A DNA stretch of 64,000 nucleotides from Bacteroidota bacterium (GTDB taxonomy: Bacteria; Bacteroidota; Bacteroidia; Chitinophagales; Chitinophagaceae). A program made the translations under genes and the position numbers. The notes below the pieces were generated by a model. The model was not told the DNA's origin. It was given only the letters and a program-made list of their open reading frames with translations, and did no database searches. This document shows, piece after piece, positions 34,586-43,629 of the stretch (position 1 is its first letter; the number at the start of each line of letters is the position of its first letter). The stretch covers positions 45,194 through 109,193 of the forward strand of contig SYIK01000017.1 of assembly GCA_005798905.1 (NCBI GenBank), read 5' to 3'.

Positions 34586-35800
34586 ATGCAATTTCAATCC
34601 ATCACCGGCCAAGAAGATTTAAAAAAACAATTGAAAGATTTGGTTCAGCAAAATAGGCTAAGCCACGCTTTATTGTTTTTGGGAAAAGAAGGAAGTGGTG
34701 CACTTCAATTGGCATTGGCATTGGCTCAATACCTTGTTTGCGAAAAAATTTCTACAAACAATTCAAGTTCCACAAATTCGATTTTGTTTGATCAACCGTC
34801 ATCTTCTTCTTCATTGAATGATGCTTGCGAAATTTGTTCGGCTTGCAAAAAAGCTAACCAGCTCATTCATCCGGATATTCATTTTTCATACCCGGTAATT
34901 ACAAAAAAATCGGACAAGCCGCCTATTAGTACCGATTTTATTTCCGAATGGCGAGAGTTTGTGCAACAAAATAATTATGGCAATGTGTACGATTGGTTGA
35001 AACATGTTGTTGATAAAAATAAACTTGTTAAATCAGAAAATAAACAAGGCAATATTTCTGCAAACGAATGCAACGATATTATTCGAAAACTTAGTTTGAA
35101 AAGTTTTGAAGGTGGCTATAAAATATTAATTCTTTGGATGCCGGAATTTCTCGGCAACCAAGGAAATAAATTGTTGAAACTGATTGAAGAACCTCCGCCA
35201 AACACATTATTTATTTTGGTTAGTGAAAACGACGGCAAAGTATTGCCTACAATTTTAAGTCGTTGTCAATTAGTAAAAATTCCTGCACTTACTTCCAAAG
35301 AAATTGAATTGGCATTAATAGAAAAAAATAATATTGATAGTAATCAAGCTCGGCAAATTGCCTTACTCTCTCAAGGAAATTACCGAGAGGCATTGCAGTT
35401 TTTGCAAAATGCCGAAGAAGATTGGCAAAATTTATTGCGCGAATGGTTGAATGCAGTTTTAAAAACCGGACCAATTGCACAAACCAAGTGGGTGGAAGAA
35501 ATTAGTCGGCAGGGTCGCGAAAACCAAAAACAATTTTTGCTGTATTTCAATCATATTTTAGAACAAGCAATTCGATGCAAACTTTTAAATGATGAAAATT
35601 CATTGCCTGATAAAGAAAAAGATTTTATCGTTCGACTAAATAAAATTGCCGATTTAAGTCAGCAGCAAGCAATCATCGAAGAACTGGATAAAGCGATGTA
35701 TTATATTGAGCGAAATGCAAATGCCAAAATTCTATTTCATGCACTCACAATCAAGCTTTATCATATCATTCAAGACAAAATTGTATTTTTGACACCGTGA
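34586..35800 (+). CDS. holB: DNA polymerase III delta' subunit
   Basis: Delta' is the non-ATPase member of the clamp loader that helps place the sliding clamp. The 404-residue protein begins with the clamp-loader AAA+ phrase ITGQEDLKKQLKDLVQQNRLSHA. Its P-loop region reads GKEGSGAL, lacking the Lys/Thr of a working Walker A, which is normal for delta'. A four-Cys zinc module is present (CEICSACKKANQLIHPD, plus an upstream Cys), and the sensor region KLIEEPPPNTLFILVSEN matches the family. It is encoded just before ricT. Confidence 0.92.
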   Translation: MQFQSITGQEDLKKQLKDLVQQNRLSHALLFLGKEGSGALQLALALAQYLVCEKISTNNSSSTNSILFDQPSSSSSLNDACEICSACKKANQLIHPDIHFSYPVITKKSDKPPISTDFISEWREFVQQNNYGNVYDWLKHVVDKNKLVKSENKQGNISANECNDIIRKLSLKSFEGGYKILILWMPEFLGNQGNKLLKLIEEPPPNTLFILVSENDGKVLPTILSRCQLVKIPALTSKEIELALIEKNNIDSNQARQIALLSQGNYREALQFLQNAEEDWQNLLREWLNAVLKTGPIAQTKWVEEISRQGRENQKQFLLYFNHILEQAIRCKLLNDENSLPDKEKDFIVRLNKIADLSQQQAIIEELDKAMYYIERNANAKILFHALTIKLYHIIQDKIVFLTP

Positions 35801-36024
35801 GTTAGAAAGGAAAGATTGGAAATTGTGCGAAATCGAATTAGAAAAGAATAACCGGATTGAATTTTATGTTTTTGCAAACACATACTTCTACATATTATAA
35901 TGCAGTTCAACATTCAATTTTGTTGAAGCGCAATATCTCCGTGCAAGTATGCTACATCAAAGCAGTATCCGAATAATTTTCTACTCGATCGTCATTTTAA
36001 AAAAATATTTAATTAATAGATTAG

Positions 36025-37227
36025 ATGGGCTGCGGTAATTGCGGAACAGGAACACCAAATGGTTGCAAAAGTAATGGCGGCTGTAGCACAGGCGGGTGTA
36101 ACCGAATGAATGCACACGACTGGCTTTGTAATTTACCCGTTGCTTCAATGGAAGATGATTGTAAAATTGTTGAGATTACATTTAATAATGGAAGCCGAAA
36201 AGATTTTTATAGAAACAGCACTTTACAACATTTCGAAAAAGGTGATCGAGTTGCTTTGGAAGGTGTTAATGGATTTGACATTGGTGAAATATCCCTCACA
36301 GGAGAAATTGTACGACTACAATTAAATAAAAAAGGTGTAAAAGAAAATAGCGAAGAAATAAAAAAACTACTTCGTCGAGCTACCGACCGCGATATTGACA
36401 CTTGGATTGACAACAAAGCAAGAGAAAAAGAAATACTTATTTTAAGTCGGGCAATTGTAAAGCAATTGAAGTTGAACATGAAAATAAGTCAAGTGGAAAT
36501 GCAAGCCGATGGGCGCAAAGCAACTTTTTTTTACATTGCCGATGGACGAATTGATTTTCGCGAATTGATTAAAATTTATGCCGGAGAATTTAAAGTAAAA
36601 GTAGAAATGAGGCAAATTGGAGCAAGACAAGAAAGTTCCAAAGTGGGCGGTATCGGAAGTTGCGGTAGAGAACTTTGTTGCAGTACATGGCTTTCCGAAT
36701 TCAAATCGGTGAACACCGCAGCTGCTCGTTATCAAAACCTTTCAATCAATCAAACAAAACTTAGCGGACAGTGTGGTCGTTTGAAATGTTGTTTGAATTA
36801 TGAATTAGATACTTATTTAGATGCACTTCAACATTTTCCTGAAAATTGCGACACCATTAAAGTTGCAAAAGGAAATGCTTATTTAGCTAAAAAAGATATT
36901 TTCAAAAATTTGCTGTGGTATAGTTTACCCGACAGCAACAAACAATATCCATTAACGATTGATCGTGTTAATAAAATAAAAGCGCTAAATGCACAAGGAA
37001 TTGTACCGGACGAAATTGGCGCTGTAGAAATAAATAGTTCTAAATCAAAAGAAGCTGTTCCTGAATTTGTAGAATTAGTTGGACAAATCAGTTTACAATC
37101 TTTAGATAAAGCCGATCGTAAACGCAGACAACAACGTGGTCCTCAGCAACAAAAACCCAATCCAAATTTCAGAGGTCCGCGCAATCCACAAAATCCGCAA
37201 GGAAACAGAAATAGACGACCGAATTAA
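36025..37227 (+). CDS. ricT: PSP1 domain protein RicT/YaaT
   Basis: The PSP1-domain protein RicT works with RicA/RicF in RNA processing in firmicutes; its role in Bacteroidota is less clear. The 400-residue protein starts with a Cys/Gly-rich segment (MGCGNCGTG, with about seven cysteines in 26 residues). The PSP1 core includes GIGSCGRELCCSTWLSEF and SGQCGRLKCCLNYELDTYLD, whose conserved cysteine pairs may bind an Fe-S cluster. The last roughly 50 residues are Asn/Pro/Arg-rich and probably disordered. A holB-ricT neighbourhood is common across phyla. Confidence 0.93.
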   Translation: MGCGNCGTGTPNGCKSNGGCSTGGCNRMNAHDWLCNLPVASMEDDCKIVEITFNNGSRKDFYRNSTLQHFEKGDRVALEGVNGFDIGEISLTGEIVRLQLNKKGVKENSEEIKKLLRRATDRDIDTWIDNKAREKEILILSRAIVKQLKLNMKISQVEMQADGRKATFFYIADGRIDFRELIKIYAGEFKVKVEMRQIGARQESSKVGGIGSCGRELCCSTWLSEFKSVNTAAARYQNLSINQTKLSGQCGRLKCCLNYELDTYLDALQHFPENCDTIKVAKGNAYLAKKDIFKNLLWYSLPDSNKQYPLTIDRVNKIKALNAQGIVPDEIGAVEINSSKSKEAVPEFVELVGQISLQSLDKADRKRRQQRGPQQQKPNPNFRGPRNPQNPQGNRNRRPN

Positions 37228-37344
37228 AAATTGGTTTTGGACTTGCAAAAAAATTCTAAAGAGTCAGTTAAGCTAAGTTGCATTAATTAAATCTTCAAAT
37301 CCTTTGATTATTAATTTACCAAACTGATAGCATGAAAAGGTAAA

Positions 37345-37372
37345 ATAAAAGCGGCTCGATGGCCACTTTTAT
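37345..37372 (-). terminator. Terminator of the GH3/small-membrane-protein operon
   Basis: On the minus strand AUAAAAGUGGC pairs with GCCGCUUUUAU (one U-G pair), leaving a 6-nt loop and followed by TTTTACC. The wobble pair makes it more stable in minus-strand RNA, so it ends the transcript of the small gene at 37401. It also separates that gene from ricT. Confidence 0.65.
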
Positions 37373-37400
37373 GGCTTAATTATAGTCCATTTCGAAAATT

Positions 37401-37580
37401 TCATCCTAATTTGAATCTAATAAAAAGATAAATTGTCATTATAAGCATTATAGAAAATCCAATACCAGAAATTACTATTTTCCAATCCTCTCCACTATTT
37501 ATCGATTTTGTAAAAACAAGGAAGCCCCAAAATGTCACCAATAATAATGGCATGAATTTTTTTATTATATATTTCTTCAT
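37401..37580 (-). CDS. Small two-helix membrane protein (59 residues)
   Basis: A complete frame encodes a 59-residue protein starting MKKYIIKKFMPLLLVTFWGF. It has two hydrophobic helices, about residues 10-23 and 34-53 (IVISGIGFSIMLIMTIYLFI), separated by a charged loop (TKSINSGEDWK). Its ATG overlaps the stop of the upstream GH3/beta-lactamase gene by four bases (ATGA), the arrangement of translational coupling. No family is recognised. Overlap, composition and the terminator 29 bp beyond its stop argue that it is a real gene. Confidence 0.6.
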   Translation of the reverse strand: MKKYIIKKFMPLLLVTFWGFLVFTKSINSGEDWKIVISGIGFSIMLIMTIYLFIRFKLG

Positions 37581-40459
37581 GATTTTTTATATATTACTTC
37601 CTGAATTTTACCGCGCACATTTAATTGAGATAGTAAAGAATTGTTGCGTGTTGGATTCACCCGATTGGAAAGAAAAACATATACAAGTTTGTTGGATGGA
37701 TCAACCCACACACAAGTTCCCGTAAACCCTGTATGACCAAAAGTTTCGGACGAAACTGATAAAGATGGATAAGGATCTTTTCTACTTGCATTATCCTTTT
37801 CCGGCTTGTCAAATCCATATCCTCTTCTGCTTGTAGCTGATTGATACGATGTGAATTTTTTTATAGTAGATTCTTTCAAAAACCGCTCTCCATTTATGAT
37901 TCCGCCATTCAACAACATTTGATAAAGTAGCGCTAAATCGTGCGCATCGGAAAACAAACCGGCGTGGCCTGCTACGCCACCGAACATACTAGCTCCTTCA
38001 TCGTGCACATCGCCTTGCATTGTTTGTTGGCGAAAATGTTTTTCTGTTTCTGTTGGTATTAGTCGAGCAGTTTCAAATCGATTGCGTGGAAGAAAGCCGG
38101 TACTTTCCATTCCTATTTTATTATAAAAACATTTTTGAACAAATTTGTCGAGCGACATTCCACTTATTGTTTCAACAATTTTTCCTAAAAGAATAAATCC
38201 ATTATCGCTGTAAACATATTTATCCGTTTCACTCAATGGACTTTTTAAAATACGCTGCAACATTGTATCGTTCCAATCTTTGTGTAAATAAATATTTTCT
38301 GCTACGCGAATTGGATAATTTGAATTAGCAACTTCAGAAAAAAAATCGGGCAATTTATTTCCTGTTACAGTATCAATTACTTCTTTGTAAAAAGGAATAA
38401 AAGGAACCAACCCCGCTTGGTGTAATAAAATATTTTCAATAACTAAATTTTCTTTGTTGCTTCCTTTCGTCCATGGTAAATAATCTCCCAACTTTTTGGT
38501 AAGATCCAATTTACCTTGCTCGTACAATTTCATTACGGAAATAGTAGTTGCAGAAATTTTTGTAACGGAAGCCAAATCAAAAATTGATTCGTTGGTAATT
38601 TTTTGCGCCGAATTATAAGAAGTTTCCCCAAACGCTTTTTGATATATAATTTTTCCGTCTTGTACCGCCAACACTACAGCTCCGGGAAATGCTTTTTTGG
38701 AAATTGCGTCAGTTACAATTGAATCGATGGCGATTAATTTTTCATTTGGTTTTGTTTGCGGAATATTAATCTCGTTTTTATTTACAATAGAATTTTCAAC
38801 TGTAAAATTGTTGCAAATAGAAACAGGTAATTTGCCAACGGCTTTTAATTTCCCCAATGCTACATCTGCAGCCGCTTGTTGAAATGCATCTTCATTTTGA
38901 TAACAAGCTACTAAATTTTTTGTCGAACAAAAATTTTGAATTGCATAAACATTTCCAAAAACAAAGGTTACTGTTTTTTCATTGGTTAATTTTTTCCAGA
39001 GTTCCATTCCCTCGGTTGACAGCCCATAATTATTTGTCAACTTCATACTAAAATCGTGAATACCCAAAACCACTGCGTCATAGTTATTTGCATAAATTGA
39101 CTCAACTATTTTGTTTGCTTTTTCTGCTCCATCTTTCCACGAAAACAAAAAAATATCTGTATTAAAATTATTTTTAATTCTTTGTCCAAATACATTCAAC
39201 TCAGCACAGCCAATTCCCACATACGCCACTTTTTTGTTTTGACCCAACGGCAACAATTCATTTTCATTTCGAACAATGGTTATCGAATTTTTTGCAACTT
39301 TCTGAATAAGTTTTGGTGCTTTTTCATTTAATTCTTCCAATAAATTATTTGTGATAATTGGAAAAAGTTGATTCAAACCAAGTTGATATTTTGCAACCAA
39401 TACTTTTTTTACTTTTCTTTCAATTTCTTCCCAGCTCAATTTATTTTCATCAATTACTTTTCGAACAGCGGCAATTGTTGTTTCAATATCTCCGGGAAGA
39501 CAAAGCATATCGTTTCCTGCAATCAGCGCCTGTGCTGAGGCTTCGCCAGATGGATAAAATTTTGAAATGCCTTTCATTTCCAATGCATCGGTAAATGTAA
39601 GTCCATCGAATGCTAATTCCGATCGCAATAAATTCGTCACATTATTGGGCGAAAGCGATGTTGCACGATTAGTTGTTGTATCAATTGACGGAATAAATAA
39701 ATGTGCAATCATCATACTTCCCACTCCGGATTTTATCAATGCTTTGAATGGAAATAATTCCATTGCATTTAATTCTTGTTTTGTTTTATTAATTAACGGC
39801 AAGTCGTGATGCGAATCAGTTTCTGTATCGCCATGTCCGGGAAAATGTTTGGCGCAAGCCACAATTCCTGCATGTTGCATCCCTCTTGAATAGGCTGTTC
39901 CAAAAAGTGCCACTTTGTTTTTGTCTTCGCCAAAAGATCGATAGCCAATAACAGGATTATTTGGATTGTTATTAATATCAACTACCGGCGCATAATTTAC
40001 GTGAACACCGATTCTTTTTAATTGTTCGCCAACAGCCAATCCCATTTGATAAACCAATTTGGAATTGTTTATTGCGCCCAATGTAAGTTGGTATGGATAT
40101 TTAATAACACTATCCAAACGCATTCCCAATCCCCATTCTGCGTCAATGGTAATTAACAAAGGAGTTTTAGAAATACGTTGATAATAGTTAGTCAATTGTG
40201 CTTGGCGCATCGGACCTCCTTGAAAAAAACACAAAGCGCCAACGTTGTATTTTTTAATGTCCGCTTCCACTTGAGCAATATGATCTGCACCCAAATTGGA
40301 ATGTGCTCGAACAACAATCAACTGTGCAATTTTTTCATCTTCCGAAAAACTTTTACAAACACTATCCGCCCATTGCATTGCTTTTTGACTGACTTTAGTT
40401 TGCGCCGCAACAAATAAATTGGATAATAAAAAACTGACTACAATTAAATATTTCTTCAT
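37577..40459 (-). CDS. GH3 (NagZ-like) and beta-lactamase-type serine hydrolase fusion
   Basis: A periplasmic two-enzyme protein. The N-terminal GH3 domain carries the NagZ-type His-Asp dyad motif KHFPGHGDTETDSHHDLPLI and the nucleophile Asp in LTFTDALEMKGI. A C-terminal serine beta-lactamase/penicillin-binding fold has SVTK (the Ser-x-x-Lys tetrad), YSDNG and GHTG motifs. The two domains together suggest trimming of muropeptides or cell-wall glycans. The start is placed at ATG 40459, where a signal peptide begins (MKKYLIVVSFLLSNLFVAAQ). The longer frame from 40534 would prepend 25 residues that overlap the upstream gene. The length of about 960 residues fits this fusion family. Confidence 0.9.
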   Translation of the reverse strand: MKKYLIVVSFLLSNLFVAAQTKVSQKAMQWADSVCKSFSEDEKIAQLIVVRAHSNLGADHIAQVEADIKKYNVGALCFFQGGPMRQAQLTNYYQRISKTPLLITIDAEWGLGMRLDSVIKYPYQLTLGAINNSKLVYQMGLAVGEQLKRIGVHVNYAPVVDINNNPNNPVIGYRSFGEDKNKVALFGTAYSRGMQHAGIVACAKHFPGHGDTETDSHHDLPLINKTKQELNAMELFPFKALIKSGVGSMMIAHLFIPSIDTTTNRATSLSPNNVTNLLRSELAFDGLTFTDALEMKGISKFYPSGEASAQALIAGNDMLCLPGDIETTIAAVRKVIDENKLSWEEIERKVKKVLVAKYQLGLNQLFPIITNNLLEELNEKAPKLIQKVAKNSITIVRNENELLPLGQNKKVAYVGIGCAELNVFGQRIKNNFNTDIFLFSWKDGAEKANKIVESIYANNYDAVVLGIHDFSMKLTNNYGLSTEGMELWKKLTNEKTVTFVFGNVYAIQNFCSTKNLVACYQNEDAFQQAAADVALGKLKAVGKLPVSICNNFTVENSIVNKNEINIPQTKPNEKLIAIDSIVTDAISKKAFPGAVVLAVQDGKIIYQKAFGETSYNSAQKITNESIFDLASVTKISATTISVMKLYEQGKLDLTKKLGDYLPWTKGSNKENLVIENILLHQAGLVPFIPFYKEVIDTVTGNKLPDFFSEVANSNYPIRVAENIYLHKDWNDTMLQRILKSPLSETDKYVYSDNGFILLGKIVETISGMSLDKFVQKCFYNKIGMESTGFLPRNRFETARLIPTETEKHFRQQTMQGDVHDEGASMFGGVAGHAGLFSDAHDLALLYQMLLNGGIINGERFLKESTIKKFTSYQSATSRRGYGFDKPEKDNASRKDPYPSLSVSSETFGHTGFTGTCVWVDPSNKLVYVFLSNRVNPTRNNSLLSQLNVRGKIQEVIYKKS

Positions 40460-40515
40460 ATTACTAATTAGCTCACAAGTTAAGTGAAATGAAATTTGTA
40501 TAAAAGGTGTAAAAA

Positions 40516-41106
40516 TTACTTCTCTTTTATCCAAATATGAATATCGTGCGGTGCAGTTTCGTCGCCACCGAAATAAGGAAATAATTTATACCCTTTTCCG
40601 TTTGGCGTTGTACTAGTTCTTGGCATTATTGTGTTTACACCATTTAATGAAAAAATATAAGAATTACTTTGAACTTTTATGCTACAATCCTGTTCATTAC
40701 CGATGTTAATTATTCCCAATTCGCGATTAGCAACTATTCCATTATTATACACATAGGCAAACAAACGAAGTTTGCCATCGCTCCATCGCCAACCAAAACG
40801 AGCACTGAAAAGATGATGATGCTCGCCATTATCGGCAAAGCCATATAATTTATTTATATCGTATTGGTTGGATGGAATTGCTGTAGAATAAATGGAAGAG
40901 CTGTCAAATTTTGCAATAAATTTTAATTCCTGTTGTTCAAAAACTTCAAATTTTGTTTGATCGCTGTATTGTTGCCCTTGCAATATTTTATGATGAACAA
41001 ATTCTACTGGTGGAATGATTGGTTGATTTGTTGGTGTTTTTTTACACCCAATTATTAAAATAAAAAGTGTAAAAAATAATATCAGCTTATTGAAACAATT
41101 TTTCAT
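40516..41106 (-). CDS. Lipoprotein of unknown function
   Basis: A 196-residue lipoprotein: N-terminal hydrophobic segment and lipobox LIIGC (Cys21). The body is beta-rich, with ARFGWRWSDGKLRLFAYVYN and a C-terminal KLFPYFGGDETAPHDIHIW that looks like a carbohydrate- or lectin-type sandwich, but I assign no family. It precedes the GH3/beta-lactamase gene by 56 bp on the same strand, so both may act on the same envelope glycan or peptide. Its position supports the downstream start used for the hydrolase gene. Confidence 0.7.
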   Translation of the reverse strand: MKNCFNKLILFFTLFILIIGCKKTPTNQPIIPPVEFVHHKILQGQQYSDQTKFEVFEQQELKFIAKFDSSSIYSTAIPSNQYDINKLYGFADNGEHHHLFSARFGWRWSDGKLRLFAYVYNNGIVANRELGIINIGNEQDCSIKVQSNSYIFSLNGVNTIMPRTSTTPNGKGYKLFPYFGGDETAPHDIHIWIKEK

Positions 41107-41237
41107 CTTTATTGTATTCGAAAAAAATCGAATAATTAATTTTCATTCTTATCAAAATTACAAAATTTGAATAGTTTATATTTTGAATTCACAAAACCGG
41201 CAAGTATTTTCAGCTTAAATTATCGCTTCAAATACTG

Positions 41238-41245
41238 TATTTTTG
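41238..41245 (+). promoter_or_regulatory. -7 element of the mutL promoter
   Basis: TATTTTTG matches TAnnTTTG exactly. It covers the TTG at 41243 that a gene caller would take as start, so transcription must begin after it. This supports the GTG at 41264 as the real start of mutL. Confidence 0.5.
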
Positions 41246-41263
41246 AAGGCTAAAAAAGCGCAA

Positions 41264-43084
41264 GTGTCTAATTCTATTTCCCTTTTACCCGATCATATTG
41301 CTAATCAAATTGCAGCAGGAGAAGTTATACAGCGCCCAGCTTCCGCAGTAAAAGAATTGTTGGAAAATGCAGTGGATGCCCAAGCAACTGAAATCACATT
41401 AATTGTTTCCGATGCGGGAAAATCGCTTATCCAAGTCATAGATAACGGTTGTGGAATGAACGAAACTGATGCACGTATGTGTTTTGAAAGACATGCAACT
41501 TCCAAAATTCAAAGCATTGAGGATCTTTTTCAAATTCGCACCATGGGTTTTCGTGGAGAAGCATTGGCTTCAATTGCCGCTGTTGCACAAGTAGAATTAA
41601 AAACAAAAAGACAGGAAGACACAACGGGCACATTGCTTGAAATTGAAAATAGTATTGTAAAAAAACAAGAAATAATTGCAACTGCAAACGGAACAAGCAT
41701 TGCAATGAAAAATTTATTTTACAATATTCCGGCTCGCCGAAATTTTTTAAAAAGCAATGCCGCCGAAATGCGTCATATCATCGAAGAGTTTACAAGAGTT
41801 GCACTTTCCTTTCCGCATATTTTCTTTTCGTTTATTTCCAACAACCTACAACTATTTCATTTGGAAGCTGGTAATTTGAAACAACGAACACTTCAATTAT
41901 TAGGAAATAATTACAATTCAAAATTGGTTGCTGTAAAAGAAGAAACTGACTACATGAATGTTTATGGTTTTGTAGGCAAACCGGAAACGGCAAAAAAAAC
42001 CAGAGGTGATCAATATTTTTTAGTCAACAATCGTTTTATAAAAAGTCCTTATTTGAATCACGCAGTGAATAGTGCTTATCAAGAAATGATTGCAAAAGAT
42101 AGTTTTCCCACTTATGTTTTATGCATCGAAGTTGATCCTGCACATATTGATATTAATGTGCATCCCACTAAACAAGAAATAAAATTTGAAGACGAGAAAA
42201 TAATTTATGCATTTGTGCAAGCTGCAGTAAAACATTCGTTGGCTCAATTCAGTGTAGCGCCAGCATTGGATTTTGATTTAGATGCTTCTATTCAACAATT
42301 AGATGCAATTCATCAACCATTTACTTCGGAAAAAAAATCAACTGCAGCTGCAGGTTCTATTTTTAAAGAATTCACCGAGAAACACCGTGCACATTTTATT
42401 GAACCTTCGAAAAAAAGCGAATTATCAAATTGGAAAAACTTAAAAGAATTCGATGAAATAAAATCTGTACAAAAAATTTCTTCCGAAAAAAAATTATCCT
42501 TCATTTCCGAACTTATTGAAGATGGAGCAATTGTTCAATTACACAATCGATATGTACTTGTGTCAACTGTTGGAGGTTTTATTTTAATCAATCAACAAGC
42601 TGCTCACGAAAATATTATTTATGAAAATTTAAAGGAAGCTGCCATAGCAAAACCTATTGCTTCGCAAAAAAGTATTTTTCCAGCAACTGTTGAATTAACG
42701 ATGAGTGATGCTGTTTTACTAAGCGAATTGCAAATTGATTTACAGCAAATGGGCTACTCCATTGAGCCATTTGGTAATAATAGTTTTGTCGTACATGGAA
42801 CACCGGCGGATGTTTCGCAAGGAAATGAAAAACAAGTTTTTGATTCAATATTGGAACAATTCAAACATTTTAGTCCCGATTTAAAATTTTCAAAAAGAGA
42901 AAAACTTATTCGATCGCTTGCTTGGCAACAATCCATAAAAGCAGGTAAAATTTTAACTGTATTAGAAATGCAAACTTTAGTTAAAAATTTATTTTCTTGC
43001 ACTCAACCCAATGTGACGCCAAATGGAAATCCTGTTTATTTAGAATTTAAGAAAGATCAACTGGAAAAATTGTTTGGTAAATAA
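41264..43084 (+). CDS. mutL: DNA mismatch repair protein MutL
   Basis: MutL couples mismatch recognition by MutS to excision. The N-terminal GHKL ATPase has ANQIAAGEVIQRPASAVKEL, the N-box ELLENAVDAQ, DNGCGMNE, and GFRGEALASIA. The C-terminal dimerisation domain contains NQQAAHENIIYE, where nuclease-type MutL proteins have DQHA(X)2E(X)4E: Asp and His are replaced by Asn and Gln. I prefer the GTG at 41264 (MSNSISLLPDHIANQI, the usual N-terminus) to the TTG at 41243, which lies in the promoter -7 box. About 606 residues. Confidence 0.95.
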   Translation: MSNSISLLPDHIANQIAAGEVIQRPASAVKELLENAVDAQATEITLIVSDAGKSLIQVIDNGCGMNETDARMCFERHATSKIQSIEDLFQIRTMGFRGEALASIAAVAQVELKTKRQEDTTGTLLEIENSIVKKQEIIATANGTSIAMKNLFYNIPARRNFLKSNAAEMRHIIEEFTRVALSFPHIFFSFISNNLQLFHLEAGNLKQRTLQLLGNNYNSKLVAVKEETDYMNVYGFVGKPETAKKTRGDQYFLVNNRFIKSPYLNHAVNSAYQEMIAKDSFPTYVLCIEVDPAHIDINVHPTKQEIKFEDEKIIYAFVQAAVKHSLAQFSVAPALDFDLDASIQQLDAIHQPFTSEKKSTAAAGSIFKEFTEKHRAHFIEPSKKSELSNWKNLKEFDEIKSVQKISSEKKLSFISELIEDGAIVQLHNRYVLVSTVGGFILINQQAAHENIIYENLKEAAIAKPIASQKSIFPATVELTMSDAVLLSELQIDLQQMGYSIEPFGNNSFVVHGTPADVSQGNEKQVFDSILEQFKHFSPDLKFSKREKLIRSLAWQQSIKAGKILTVLEMQTLVKNLFSCTQPNVTPNGNPVYLEFKKDQLEKLFGK

Positions 43085-43095
43085 ACAAAAGAAAA

Positions 43096-43569
43096 TTACG
43101 GGTTCAATAACGCTTTCCATTTGTCTGACAACGCATATTGGTTAATAACTTCTATCCGTCGTGAAATATTTTTTTCAAAAAAAGAAACGACAAATTTATT
43201 CATCAACATTCCCAAAAAACCATTTTTTAATTGGTAATCAATTCTATCAATTACTATGGTTCCATTTTGTGTTGGCTTAAAAAAATGCTCGTGCTTTAAT
43301 GTTATAACATCGTTGTTTATTATTTTTTCTTCGAAGCGATCATTGAGTCGCATCTCTGTAATCTTGATAGTAAAAATTCTTGTTTTAAAAAGAAAATTCA
43401 TTTTCCAAGTTATCATTTCACCTTCTTTAATCAATCCGAAAGTAATGCCCGCAACTGGCCAAACTTTATTTTGTTGAAATGCAATTTTAAAAATACTGAC
43501 ACTGCGACTCAAACCAAACACCACATCAATTGGCGCTTCCACAAAATTTGTAAAATGTAAAACCGGCAT
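43096..43569 (-). CDS. SRPBCC (START/Bet v1-like) family protein
   Basis: A 157-residue protein with the helix-grip pattern of the SRPBCC superfamily. It begins MPVLHFTNFVEAPIDVVFGL, typical of the first strand and helix, and continues with alternating strands (EGEMITWKMNFLF, TIVIDRIDYQLKNG) and a C-terminal amphipathic helix. Such proteins bind hydrophobic ligands, but nothing here indicates which. It lies between convergent mutL and gcvT. Confidence 0.7.
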   Translation of the reverse strand: MPVLHFTNFVEAPIDVVFGLSRSVSIFKIAFQQNKVWPVAGITFGLIKEGEMITWKMNFLFKTRIFTIKITEMRLNDRFEEKIINNDVITLKHEHFFKPTQNGTIVIDRIDYQLKNGFLGMLMNKFVVSFFEKNISRRIEVINQYALSDKWKALLNP

Positions 43570-43629
43570 AACGTTGTGTAAACTATAAAAATAATTTAAT
43601 AAAACACTTCACTTAATCTTTTGTTTAGA

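Noticed and set aside
34586..35800. Loss of Walker A in holB as a sign of decay
   Set aside because: Clamp-loader delta' normally lacks a working P-loop, so the GKEGSGAL sequence is expected.
40460..40534. Extended N-terminus of the GH3/beta-lactamase protein
   Set aside because: It would place 25 non-signal residues ahead of a clear signal peptide and overlap the upstream lipoprotein gene.
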